This document shows positions 21,056 through 33,441 of a stretch of 64,000 nt of DNA, in pieces. The stretch lies in contig JAPTJF010000010.1 in the NCBI GenBank assembly GCA_029339195.1, forward strand, positions 124,001 to 188,000, written 5' to 3'. The DNA is from Micractinium sp. NFX-FRZ (lineage: Eukaryota > Chlorophyta > Trebouxiophyceae > Chlorellales > Chlorellaceae). Each line of letters begins with the position of its first letter. Within the stretch, counting starts at the first letter, position 1. The position numbers were made by a program, and so were the translations under genes. The notes under the pieces are model-generated. The model was not told the DNA's origin, did no database searches, and was given only the letters and a program-made list of their open reading frames with translations.

Positions 21056-24000
21056 TCACTCCTTCTTGCCGCCGATCCCCAGCTTCTCCCCGGCTGCTGC
21101 CACGCTGTCTGCCAGCTTGGTGCCCGCATCCCGCATCTCCCCCACAATGCCCATCTGCAGCGCGGGTGGGAGGGCATGGGCGGCAATGCATGTGAGCATG
21201 TGGGAGGGCAGGGTCAGCAGTCGAATGTGTGAGACGCACAGTCAAAGGATCCCAGCCATCCATTCTCTGGCGCACCGCATCTGCCCAGCAAAGCGGGAGA
21301 GGAGTAAAGGGTGGCATGGGAAGCAACACGCCAGTACACAAAGGTACTCTGGAGCCATGCGTGAAGCGCCGCCACAACCCCTCCCACCCCACTCCCCAAC
21401 CTCCCCAGTTCCTTGTGGCGTCCCCCCCTGCCCGGCACCTTGGTGCGCCGCCCAAACTGTCGTATGTTTTCCTTGAAGTCGGGCAGCAACGGCAGCATCA
21501 GGTACGTCAGTGTGCACTGCTTGCACGGCTTGCTTGTTGCCGCCTTCTCCTTTGCCTTCGCCTCCTCCGGGTGGTGCCTCTCCCACCAGCGCTGCTGCCA
21601 CTCCTCCCAGGCCCCTATCTCCTTCTGCCACAGCTCCTTCCCCTCCCGCTCCAACTCCTCCCACCGCTGCCGCTGCTCCTCGGTCAGCGCCGCCAGCCTG
21701 GCACGCTGCCGCTCCTCAAATGCCTGCCAGTGCCGCTCCTGCCACGCCTCCATAGCCTGCCAGCTGAACCGCTGCCCCAGGTCCTGCGTTGCCTGCTTGC
21801 TCTGCTCCGCCCACCGGCCGGGCAGCTGCTGCCAGTCCTCCCACTGCCGGGAAGCCTCTTCCTTGAAACCCTCCCAGCTCCAGCCCTCCTCACCACCGCC
21901 TGCGCTGCTGCCGCCTCCGCCGCCGCCGTCGCCGCCGCCCGCCTGCACACCATGTGCACATGGGTGGGCAGACGGGGCGGCGGGTGGGCTTGCAGGCGGG
22001 GTGTCTAGTCAGGCATTTTGGCCAGCCCTTGTTTGAAACTGAGAACAGTCCAGAATCCGCTGGCAATTCAGGCTGTATCTTCCCTGTCCCCCTGCTCTCC
22101 AAATGCCATGACAACATGCATCTTTTATTTACTGGCACTAATTCAGACGTACCACAGCGACACCCACAGCCCTTCGCTTCTCACACACGGGGCGCGCCAC
22201 CGCCGGGGGGCTGCCTAGAAGCGCCCCTGCCCCCACTGCCCCTGCGTTACCCTGCGTTTGCACAGCGCCCTGGCCCACCAGGCCCCGCTTGCGCCCCATA
22301 CCACCAGCCCACCCAACCGCCCACACCTCGTGAGCATCACCGCCAGCTCGCCCGTTGACCTCCTACACCCAAAACCCTACCCAGCATGTGCCTTGGAGCC
22401 GCCCCTGCGCTCCCAGCTTGAGGCGCCCAATCAGCCAGCGGCATGTTCGCACCCCTCATATCAAAGCGCGCCCCCCCTCCCCCCCCCTGCCCACCTGTGT
22501 CTCGTGTGCCTTGGCGCCGGCGGCTTGGGCGGCCTCGGAGGCGCGGGCGGCGGCATCCTCGGCGGCGGCGCTCAGCTTGTGGCCGACGTCAGTGGCGGTG
22601 CCCAGGGCAGAGGAGCTGCGGGGAGCGAGGGCAGGGGCGGGGAGGGGGCAGGTGGGTTGTTTGGGGTGCTCTGCGCTGCTGCTGCTGCTGGAAGGCGCTG
22701 GGCTGGCGCTGGGCGGGTCAGCTCCCCCGCCTTGCACGGACGTTGGACGGTTGCCCAGGCCCGTGCCATTCGGACTATCCTCGACAAAATCTGTCAATCC
22801 TGGCAAAGCTTGAGACAGCCAAGAGGGATGTTCAACACCCCTGAACATGAGGGCGCACCTGAGGTCGGCGGTGGCGTGGGCGGCGGCGTCCTTGGCTGCC
22901 GCCAGCTTGTCAGCAGCAGCGGACGCTGTCTCCTCCATGGCAGCACCTGCTGGGTGGAGGAAGGATGATTGAATCAGTTCTCTAAAGCCACACATCTTGG
23001 GAAGGTGCATGAGCGCTGGCGGATGCTCGCACGGGGCCAGCCCCTCGCTCATGATGCCTGGTGCCCCTTCGTCTCCCTGACACACGGCTTTCCCCACATC
23101 AAGCCCACCATTCCTCCCCAGCTTCCCGCCCTGCTCCGCATGAACACCCTGCATCCTTCCTCCCTCCCAAGCTGGCCGCGCCGCTCCATCCTTCCCCACC
23201 ACCCAGCAAGCCGCGCTGCTCCTTCCTGGCCCACCATCTGCCTGCCTGCCCGTCTTCCCCTCACCACTGAAAGGCAGACCCTCCCTTCCGTCCGCCTTTT
23301 CCCCTTCCTCCCTCCTCTCATCCCTGAGTCCCATTTTCCCTACCGCCCTTCCACTTTTCGAGCTTCTATTTCCTTCCTCTCAACTCCCTTCCCCCTCTCC
23401 CATCGTTCACCGCTGGAGCGCAGCCCACCGACCGCCTCGCCGGCCTTCTCGGCTGCAGCCGCCTTGGCCGCCTCATCAAGGCCCACCGTGGCCTGCCAGC
23501 ACAGCACAGCGTGCGCAGCAGGAGGGCGAGGGCGTGTTAGGCACGTGTGGTGAAATAGCCATGTACCCGCAGCCGCCTTGGCTGGCTTGCCTGGGCCTAT
23601 GCTTACCCACTCTCACCCAGCACAGCACAGCACAGCGCAGCGCAGCAGGCTCACCGATGCCTCTGCCTCTTCATAGTCGTAGTGAGCTGCCTGGGCCAGG
23701 GTGTCGGGGGTCACCCAGGATGCAGGCATGGGGTTGTGCTTCTGCCGGGGAGGGAAGGGAAGCGGGCGTGGGGACGAGTGCGAGGGCGTGTGGAGGGCGG
23801 GGCACCTGAGGGTGGGCGCGGCGCTGGCAAGTGAGGGATGCAAAGCCAAAGTTGCAGTTCGCACATTGTAAGACAAAGCGCTGAAGAAGGCTGCGGTGGA
23901 TGTAGGCTGGTGGATGGTGACAAGAGAGATGAGAGTGCGGCGGGCGCGGCGGCTGAAGGGAAGGCGCAGGTCGTGACTGGAAAGGGCGCAGCTGCGCAAG

Positions 24001-24060
24001 CCCCTGCCCAAGCCTTGGCAGCCTGCCGGCTGTGGCCAGGCTGCTTACCGGGGCTGGCAT
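21056..24060 (-). CDS. LEA-like protein with Trp-rich helical domain
   Basis: Exons in order 24060-24049, 23741-23655, 23492-23429, 22946-22859, 22615-22495, 21942-21439, 21154-21056 join in frame to 324 residues. The first coding exon is only four codons (MPAP). Residues 5-130 are Ala/Lys/Glu/Asp-rich amphipathic repeats such as DEAAKAAAAEKAGEAVG, typical of group 3 LEA proteins, which protect cells during drying or cold. A Gly/Ser linker then leads to a stretch of about 110 residues with a Trp every few residues (WSWEGFKEEASRQWEDW, AWQERHWQAFEERQ, EWQQRWWERHH), predicted to be long helices; I do not know this domain. A short Cys-containing hydrophobic stretch and a LEA-like tail ending GIGGKKE close it. 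The neighbour on the other strand is also LEA-like, so the pair may be co-induced. Confidence 0.82.
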
Positions 24061-24373
24061 GGCGGCGTTCCGAGAGCTAGAGCTGGGTGAGCACCGGGCG
24101 TGGGCTTCGGTGTCGGGGCTTGGAAGTAGCTGTGCGACGAGACCTCAACCTCGCACAATGGCAGTGTCAACTGGCTGTGTGCCAAGGGAGAACCTGCTAC
24201 ACATGGCATGCCAGCGAGGCAGGGAAGCTGCACAAAGGGTCACCTCCAAACCCACTTCTTCCTGATCAGGCTCTTGTTTGGCCGAGATAGCCGCTCACAG
24301 ACTGTTCATACTATCTCGCCAAGCACTGCACCAAGAGCACCCGTGCCCCTCACCTGGCTGCCGGCGTGCCAGA
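24061..24373. promoter_or_regulatory. Shared divergent upstream region of two LEA-like genes
   Basis: 313 bases separate the two opposite start codons. Joint control, for example by stress, is plausible but no known element was identified with confidence. Confidence 0.45.
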
Positions 24374-27300
24374 ATGGCTGAAAACCACCCCACTCGCCGG
24401 CTGCCAGTGGAGCCGGCTGTCCCGGCCACACACCAGGTCGACACCACTTGAGGCTTGCCCGTCCAAGGCCGAGGGTGGCGCTGTTGCGTGGCACCGCCCC
24501 CGCCCGTTGCGGCCCTCGGGCGGCATGGCCACATGGCCAGCTTCCCCCTCTTTTCTCGCGGCACAACGCTCCATTCCTACCTCGTGTGCTTGCCTCCCAT
24601 GCAGGCTGCCGGGCCGGGGCACACCAAGACGATCAAGAGCCCAGTGGCGGATCATGTGCGGGAGCCTCTGATGGGTGAGGGGGCGCCCAACACCCCCACC
24701 CGCCTGCCCACCGCCACGGGCCGCTCGCTAGCGCAGGCCACAGGTGTGGCTTCCTCCCAGCTGCCTCCCGCCTTGGCATGGCGTGGCAGGGTGATGGGAG
24801 GCTTCCTGCAGGGCACACGGCAGCCCCTGGTCGCAAGCGCTGCGACTTGGCAATACACCCCTTCCCGCCATGCCCATCCTTCGCACTGCCTGTAGTGCCT
24901 GCCCGCCTCCCCATCTGCCCACCTGCCTTGCCCATTGGTGTTTTTGCTCCCAATTTGCAGCTGACAAGGTGGAGGGCATGAAGGACATTGCCCGGCAGAC
25001 TCTCTATGCCGGCAACGGGCGGGCCGAGGTGCGCCGCGGAGGGGGCATGTGGGGGGTGAAGCCGAGGGGAAGCAGGCGCCCAGCCTTCCGGGGGCGGAGC
25101 CCTCTCCGGTGTGCTGGACGGTCCCTGGCACTGCCAGTACATTCTCTGGCGCTTTAAAGGCCCCCACCTGTGAGGCAGTTTACCAATATGCAGCCTGGAT
25201 GCCCACGGCAGCTGGGTACTGCGTGTCGCCACCCGTCCGTTTTGTGTCACACCAAACTGGCTCCTCCCCCTGATTTGCGCAGGAGGTCAAGGACGCCGCC
25301 ATGGGGGCAGCCCACGACCTGACGGATGCCGCTGCCGAGCGGTTTGAAGCCACCCGCGCCAGGGCGGGTGAGGGGTCGCGGGCCTGCGTGTGTGCAGGTC
25401 CACACAGCAGCGCTGCCCTGCCCTGCCTGCTTCGCCTGCTATCCGCGGCTTACGCCGTCGCTTGAAATGAGCTCGCCTGTGTTCCTCTTGCTCGTGCCTC
25501 CTCAACTGCAGGCGAGATGGCGGGGGCGGCGCGCGACACGGCTGCTGCCGGTGCCGTCACGGCTGGCGAGACCGCCAGGACCGCTGGCGAGGGCGCCGCC
25601 TACACCGCCGGCACCGTGGTGGGCGCTGCCCAGGTGAGCCCGCACGGTGCCATGCACTGTGTCACCCTCGTTCGCAAGCTGGGTACATATGCAGCCTTCG
25701 TATGAGCTGGGCCCACCCGCCTGCTCTGGGGTGGATCCAGCAGGATGCTTGCTTGCTTGCCAATCGGAGCACTTTAAAGGGCCCGCTGCCACCTCACAAA
25801 CAAACACGCACACATGTTCCCCACTCCTCTTTGCCCCCTCTGCCCCCTGGCCCCCTGCCCCCCTGCAGGCCGCCATTGGAGGCGCCAAGGAAGTGGGCGG
25901 CCGCGCCCTGAACGCCGCCGAGCAGGCCGCCCGGGGCGCCATGGCCGGCGCCGCAGGCGAGGAGATGGTGTGTGTGCCCATCAGCCAGGTGAAGCCGGAG
26001 GCGCTGCCCACCAGCATGCGCGCAGGTGAGCTTTACGGTCGCGTGCTGGGCTGGCTGGCTGGCTGGTAGACGGGGGTGTGAAGGTGCCCGCTTGTGGCAA
26101 GAGGAGGAGGCGGCATGGTGTCTCGGCTGGTGGTCAGCGACTGTTAGCAAGGAAGGAGCATGGACAGCACTGTCAGTTGACTACCAAGCAAGCTGGGAGC
26201 CTGCCAAGCGCACAGTCAGCAGGCCAACCCCTGTGCCTCCCCTCCTGCAGGCGCACAGCCCTCGGGTGCCGCCGCCAACCTGACAGGGCAGGCTGTGGAG
26301 CTGGGGCGCAGCGCACAGCAGAAGGCGGGGGAGGTGCTGCAGGTGCGCCCGGGTTTGACGGTGCGGGACGTCTTGGGAAACCGGGTGTGGCTCGGGTACT
26401 CTATAACTTATTAAGCATCTGCCCCTGCCTTGACCCCACCCCCCACCCCACCCCAGGGCAGCCCTCTAGCAGTGTGCGCCTGCTGTGCTGCATGTCACAC
26501 CCTTGAAAAGTGTGACCCCAACCATGTGTATTTCCCGCCCCACCTCACCCCATTTCCCGCGTTGTTTGGTCGTCCATGGCGCAGGCCGCCAAGGAGCGCG
26601 TGCCTGCTGTGGCGCCTGCTGTGGGGGAGAGCGAGAAGGCCGCCTACAAGGTGCGCCACCTTGTGTGCCGCTGCAGCCTGCATGTGTCGCTGCGTTTGAG
26701 CAGCCTTCTTGTTAGACGCCAGGCTGTCAGCGGGCAGAGGCTGTGCTGCTGCTGAGCTGCCTGGCAGGCCTCTATGCAGCTCCCATGCCCCCACACTTGA
26801 ACCCCCTGCCCTCACAAGGTTGCTGCCTTCCTGCACACCGCCCGGCCGACCGTTGCGCATCTTTACTCTGTTTCCACCACCTCCACCCCACACCTCTCCT
26901 CCCCTCATCCGTTGTCCCCCTGTCCCCCCGCAGGCCGCGGGCGCAATCGAGGGCATCGCCAGGGGGTTCGCCGAGCGTGCGGTGCCCGCCGCCGGCGTCG
27001 CCGTGGCCTCCGTCACCGGCTCAGGTCGGTCTGGTGCTGCTTGGAGCTCCCGCCTGTTGTGAGGTTAGGCTGCGAGGCGGGCGGTGCCACACAGTGACAG
27101 TCGAGCTCCCCTGTCTGGCCAGTGTGGCCAGGCTGCGAGGCGGGGCTGGCTGCCAGCAAGGTGGGCACACAAGCGTGCCTTGCTCGGGCATGCGGCAGAC
27201 CAGTGGCACCCGTGCAGCCGGCCAAGCACACCTCACACCTGTTTGACTCCAGGCGGTTATGTACCGTCCCGCCAACCACTCCCGGCAGGTTGCAGCCGAC

Positions 27301-30300
27301 TTCCTCTGCCCTGCCCCTAGCCTGCCCCAAGCCCAGCCTCCATCTTCGCCGCCTTGTGCCACACCCCATCCCCTTCTTCACCCTGCCCCCTGCAGCTCTG
27401 GGAGGCCTGGCCGGGATGACTGAGAAGGCGCTGTCTGCGGGCGCGGTCGCTGCCGACCTGGGCCTCAGCGCCGGCATCGCCAGCGTGGCGGTGCCGCTGC
27501 GCGTGGGGGCGGGCATGCTGCAGGTGCGGGGCGGGCAGCGCACTGATATGCAGCGGCACCGGCACACACAAGTGGAGACAGCTGGATGGGGCATGGGCCG
27601 GGGGCGGCTGGTGTGCTGCGCTCGCTGCGCTTCATGCTGACTTGCCCTTTACAACGTGCACTCCCACTGCCCTTCTTTCTTAAACCCCTGGCCCCCCTGC
27701 CTCCCTCATGCAGACCGCCGCCAACGCTGCCAGCACCGTGGCCTCATGGCTGGCCATGATGGCCCTCATGCTGGAGCGGGTCACCGTCAAGGTGAGGCAG
27801 GGTTGAATTTTGGAAAAGGAGAGAATGTGGAAAGGGAGTAAAGACTAACTCTACAGAGCGTTCGTCCTTTCTAAGAGGAGTGAAGAGCTGCCTGCCTTGC
27901 TTTGCCGCCGCTGAGCGTCGCTGCCGCCCTTGTCATGACAGAGTGCGCCACTGCCCAAGGTCACCGGCCGCCCTTGCCCCGGGGATGTCTGCCCTGCTTT
28001 GCTGCCGTCCCATCCCGAGCCTCTTGCGCCTGCCCTGCCAGTGCCACTGCTCTTCTACAGTAACAAGTACCGTCATCCCCTGGGCTTCCCCCTGCGTACA
28101 ACCCTTCCCCTGGCGGCCACACCTGCCACAGCGCTGCTCCCACTCTTCCCACGCCCTGGGTGCAGACCGCGGGCGTCGTGAGCGGCATGGCTGAGGGCAC
28201 CCGCAGGTTCAGCGGCGACGCTCTGCTCTACGCCCGCGGCAACTTCAACACTACGGTGCAGGCAAGTGCCCCCCTCCCCTGGCCCTGCCCCTCGGGGCAG
28301 CTTCCAGGCCGCCCAATTGCCTCGCCCTCTTGCCAGGCGCAGCCGGCTGCCTCTGCAAATTCGCTCCCCAGCCTCTGCCAGCACACAGCCCGCGGGCCTG
28401 AACCCACCCCGTCCTCCTCGCCTCCCACCTTCCCCTTGCAGCACGTGGTGTCCAGCCCCGCCTACCAGCAGGGCAAGCAGGCCGGTGCCACCCGTCTGGA
28501 CAACCTGGGTGCTGCCGGCGCCGACCTGGCCACCACCGCAGGTGCGCCGAGGGCAGTGCCCAGGTTGTCCAGACGGGCAACTGTATTCCAAGTTGCTGCC
28601 AGAGTGGGGTGGCCAGGGAGGGATTTGCAGACTGCAGCTGGGGCCACTCGTACACCTGCCTGCTTGGTGTCTCCCTGGCTGCATGAAATGTCATGTTTTT
28701 TGCCTTGCCACTCTGCTCTGAGTGCTGTCGGACGCCCAGATGCTGCCCTGCACCCGCTGCCTCTTCTTACCTGCAGGCGGTGCATGCGCACACACCATCC
28801 AGCACGCTGCCAGCCTGCGCTTCCTGGCCGCATGCTTGACCTGCTGCCCCGACCTGCCCTTGATCCCCTTCCTTCCTTTGCACCACGTCCCCTGCAGGCG
28901 AGCGCATGGCGGGCGCCATGCGCGCGCCTGAGGAGCTCCCCGGCGCCGAGCGCCTGCAGGCGGCCGCCGCCCAGGCGGGCCGCATGGCTGGCATGGCGGG
29001 GGAGACGGCCACCATGGGTGCAGACACCGCCAAGGGGCTGGTGGGGCGTGCTGCTGGCGCCACCCAGGCGGCGGCTGACACCACGGCCGAGGCGGCGCGC
29101 GCCGGCACAGGCAAGCGCAGAGGAGGCGCTGGGGAGCTGGCTTTACCTGCCTTGCTGGATCGCCAAAGTGTGACTGGCCTGAGTGGCCTGCTTTCAGCAG
29201 CACTGGTCTCTGCCGCCCTACTGCCTGTATTAAATCCTGCCTCGTCTCCCTCCACCAAAGTGGAGGGCGTGGCTCGGATGGGCCTGGCTCAGGCTGCCCC
29301 AGCACAACCGCTGTCACCCTGCCCGGGCATGCCCCCATTGGTTGACTCACATCGTCGCCCTGGACCACCTGCAGAGGGTGCTGGTGAGGAGGCGCGCGGC
29401 CTGGCCCAGGCTGCCCAGGAGAAGGGAGCCAGCCTGGTTGGAGGCGTGATGGACACGGCCCAGGTGGGGGGCTCTTGTTTGGGCATAGAACTGCCTGCCT
29501 GCCTGCCTGCCTTCCAGTTAGCTTCTCGGTGACTTTCAGCTGCTTCCCTGCCTGCCTCGCTGCGGCCTTGCTTGCAGCCCATTGCACCCGCGAATGCCTT
29601 TGCCGGAGTCCAGCTGGGCCCATCTTGCCTCGTCACAGTGTGCGCATGTTGTATGATTATGCTGGACGCCCTCTTATCGGCCTGCCTCCCTCCCTACTGC
29701 TCACAGGCCGCGGCCGGGCGCCTGATGACCACAGCTGCCAACGTGACTGGCGCTGTCCAGGAGGCCGCCCAGGTGAGCGCACAGCACGGCACAGCACAGC
29801 AGGGCACAGCACTGCACATCACAGCAGGACAGCTTAGCATGAGGGGTGACTCGGGAACAGATGCAGCACAGTGCTGGTAGGCCCCACGCATGCACGCCCT
29901 GGACGCTGACCCACCCATGCTTTGCCCACTGCAGCGCGTGCTGGCGCCGGCCCAGGAGGCCTACTCCGCACACTACCAGCAGTCCAAGGCTGCCACCGAG
30001 AACACGATCGAGGGTGAGGGCGGTGTGGGCGATTGTATGGTGCACGTCAGGGGCAAACTGTGGCTGTGTCAGCAAGGTTGGTGCCGAGGGCAGAGCACTG
30101 CCGAGGGTTGTGGGGAACAAGGGATCATGGGGCAAAGGAAGGTGTGAATGTTGGGAAAGAGAGAGAGGGGAGTCTGCTGTGGGGAAGCTACCTGCTGTCA
30201 TGAACTTGTTTGCTACCTCCCCCCTCGCCACCTTCATCACTTGGTGTCGCTGATCCCCTACCTTGCCCCCAGGCATGGCCAAGCGGTTTCAGCATTCGAC

Positions 30301-32958
30301 CGGCGCCCCCTTTGCTCGGTTCACTCGTCAAGCCATTCTTCCCCATAAACACCCTCTTTTCACACCCTCTCCTCAGGCCTGACCGAGCGTGCCGAGTTCC
30401 TGACCGGCGCCACTGTGGGCGCGGTGGAGGAGGCCCCCAAGGCGGCCGCAATGACGGCTGAGGCGGCGCAGGCCAGCGCCCAGCGCGCGGCCGAGGCCAC
30501 CGCTTCGGCCGCCGCCCAGACCGCTGAGAAGGCCAGGGAGACGGCCACGGTGAGGGGGTGGGGTTTGTTTGTTGCATTTGTTAGAAAAGTGTGAGCTGTT
30601 TCTGGGAGTTTGTGTGCCGCTGTCTGCCAGCTGTTTTGGCGAGGCGCTTTCGACCTTGCCTGGCTCCTCTCTCGCTCCTGCCACAATCCACCTCCCTGTA
30701 TCTCACACGCGCCCCCTTTGCACCCACCGCCACGTGCATCTCGCCCCCGCCTCGCGCCCGCAGGATGTGGCTGGCAGCGCCGCCGAGGGTTACGAGCAGG
30801 GCAGGCGCGAGGCAGGCCCCGCCATCGAGTCAGCCAAGGAGACGGCCGCCGGCGCCATTGGTGAGACGCTGCTAAGTTGTATTGGTGTGTTGAGCGGCTG
30901 TGGCCGCCTTTGCCAACATAAGCAACCTAATAACCATGTTGTACTAGCCATCTGGCAAGCTTCCGCGGTCACACATCTGCTCTGTAATGCTTGGCAGCAG
31001 GCCCTGCAGTAAGCAGCGCCACCCCGCCTGCTGGCAGGCCACTCGTGCACTGCATGCCAAGCCCATCACACTTGCCATGCCCCATACACACATCTGTTTG
31101 CCTGTCGCAGGCCAGGCCGTGGACACTGCACGCGAGGCCGCCACCTCTGCTGTGGGCACTGCACGCGACACCGCCTCGTCTGTGCTGGCGGGTGGGCGCC
31201 AGGCGGCGGAGGGCGTGGCGCAGGTCGGCGCCGAGGGAGTGGGCGCCGCGAAGGAGGCACGCCTGGGTAAGACGGGGGGGTTGAAAGCTAGGGAGTCCAT
31301 TATTTTTGTGCGAGGAGGGGTTGTGAAGGCATGTGCAGAGTAACAGGGTGTGGCAAGCACTGCCCTTGGCCGGCCCGCCACATCAGCAGCTCGCAGCGGG
31401 GCCATGGGGAGAGTGCGTGTCAGCAGCCCGCAGGGAGGTCAGCAGGCACAGCAGCAAAGACATTCGAGCAGCCCACGCTTCTGGTACCCGAATCAAGCAC
31501 GCGCCCTGCACTGCCTTGCCCTGCCCAAACCGGGTGTGCCTGGAGCTGTTGTCTTCCCTACCTCGTACTTGATCCCCCACCCTCCTGCTGCACCGTGCCC
31601 ATGCAGGCGAGGCATACGAGGCTGGCAAGCGTGAGGGGGCCGCCGCCACAGAGGCGGGCAAGGAGGCGGTGATGGGCGCCGCTGGCACAGGTGGGTGTGC
31701 AGGCCAGGGACTTCCCATTCTTATTTTACAATTTGGGATTAGTTGGAGAATGGCCCCAACATTTTTGTGTGTCGGGCCCGCCAGGCCTGGGTCGAAGGCA
31801 TGTCTGTGCCCGGCTTTTTGTCTGCTTTGGTAGCACCAGTGTGCCTCGTTCGAGTAGCGTGTATGCGCTGACAGCAGCAGGCAGGGTGTCATCTGGCACC
31901 CTCGGGTGAACGCTAACATCCTCTGCCCTGCTCTCCTCTTGTGATTCAGCTGCCGAAACCGCGGCTGAGCTGGCCGCCGCCGCCAAGCAGGCCATGCCCG
32001 CCACCCCGGCCCCCACCGCCCACACCACCCCCCCCACCACCAGCACCGCCCCCCCCATGCCTGCTGTCGAAGGTGATTTCAGCTGGGGCACTTGAGCCCC
32101 CAAGTGCCTGCACCTTTACTGCCTCATGCGTCTGATCAGCCCTCCCACCTACAGCACACAGTCCTGATGCCTCCCGCCCCTGTCCCTCTTCCCCCGGCAG
32201 GCACAGGCGTGTTTGGCACGGGGGCCAGCCCCCAGGCCGCCGGCTCCCGCATCAAGCAGGCAGCCCAGAAGTTTGGCGGTGCCGGCGCCACCACCACCAG
32301 CCCCGCCACCGTCACCGGTGCAGGTGAGGGTACTCCAGAAGGCTTCCTGCCAGGAGCACGTATGTCCTTGCCTGCAGGCCTGATGTAGCCTGCACGCCCT
32401 CCTCCGCCTGCCACACGCACCATGCTTGCCGCCCCAACACGCGATGTTTGGCCCTCCTGCCGCTTCCACGCGTCCTGCTTACCTCGCTTCATCCTCACCC
32501 CCTCCCGCCTTCTGCCCACCTGCCCAAGGCACGGGCGTGTTTGGCACCGGGGCCAGCCCGCAGGCGGCTGAGAGCAGGATCCACCGCGCCGCCGAGCAGG
32601 CCACCACCACCGGGGGCACCGTCGGCATGAGGAGCTCAACGGGCACGGGTGAGCCTCCTGATCATCTTTCGTGTTGCGTGCCTTTCAGTTGGGCTGCACC
32701 AGTGCTCTGGACCATTGCCTGTGTCCTACCAACCTGACGCACTTCACGTCTCTACATGTTCAAATTGACAACACCGCTGTGGCTGCGACCCCTGGTGCAG
32801 CCGCTCCTGGCGTCGTTCCCGTGGCCACGGCCACCGTCCCGGTTACCATCACCACCACCACCACCACCACCGCCCCGGCAGAGGTGCTCCCAACTGAGGG
32901 GGGCACCATTGCCGGCGGGTCCCTGAAGGGCGCCAAGAAGGGCGCTGGCAGGAAGTGA
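24374..32958 (+). CDS. Large LEA-like protein, 25 exons
   Basis: Exons: 24374-24436, 24605-24674, 24961-25028, 25283-25367, 25512-25633, 25869-26025, 26251-26342, 26585-26650, 26934-27024, 27396-27523, 27714-27791, 28166-28261, 28442-28541, 28898-29110, 29375-29463, 29707-29772, 29935-30013, 30377-30549, 30764-30860, 31111-31266, 31607-31690, 31950-32072, 32201-32323, 32529-32648, 32801-32958. They join in frame to 898 residues. Most of it is Ala-rich repeats with spaced Glu, Lys and Thr (for example EATASAAAQTAEKARETAT), as in group 3 LEA and apolipoprotein-like proteins. A central part (about 270-400) is more hydrophobic. Exons 23 and 24 both begin GTGVFGTGASPQAA, a tandem exon duplication. 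The end is Thr/Pro-rich and then basic (GAKKGAGRK). Introns after 28261 and 29110 have GC donors. Exon 1 ends in a weak donor (GTCGAC), so the start is less sure. Confidence 0.82.
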
Positions 32959-33441
32959 GGAGCTGAGCAGGCGGAGGAGGAGGGCAAGAGGCACTGGTGA
33001 GGTGCATGAGGGTCCAACATAGAATGCTGCGGCTTGTGCTGCAGCGGTTTGGAACATCTCGCACCACACAACTTCCGGCGCACCACACCCCTTTGAATGA
33101 ATCCCACCACGAACCACAGCACACCCAGGACTTGCTTGCAAGTTGATAGATTGTTTAGCGTATTGTCTCCTGCCTGCCCGCCCGCCCAAGCGGCGACAGC
33201 GCACTGCTGATTGCCTGCACTGCTGAACAGCAGCCAGCTGCCCAGGCACGTGCCAGCCTGGCATGGCCTGGCACGGGTGCCCTGCATCCCTTGCTTATCA
33301 AGGTGCTGTTTGTTTGTTAGTTGTGAGTCCCCTTTGGGCGTCAGCGCTTTGTAGAAGACGAGCGTAGAGGAAGCATGTAAGAAGAAATAGCGCAACTCGA
33401 AGCACTAAACCACACAGGATGAGAGGAACAGCACGACGCGT
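32959..33441. other. Convergent intergenic region
   Basis: 3' UTRs of the large LEA-like gene and the DUF1992 gene. A TGTAA for the LEA-like gene is at 33376-33380. Nothing else seen. Confidence 0.5.
33376..33380 (+). other. TGTAA polyadenylation signal (large LEA-like gene)
   Basis: TGTAA about 420 bases after the stop of the large LEA-like gene, close to the stop of the convergent DUF1992 gene. Confidence 0.5.

Noticed and set aside
28441..29173. Read-through of the large LEA-like exons 12-14 without GC-donor introns
   Set aside because: Read-through inserts Pro/Cys/Trp-rich text unlike the Ala-rich repeat; GC donors restore frame and composition.
32671..32958. Last LEA-like exon beginning further upstream at about 32766
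   Set aside because: No AG acceptor gives the needed phase there; the acceptor at 32800 fits phase 1 and the flanking text.
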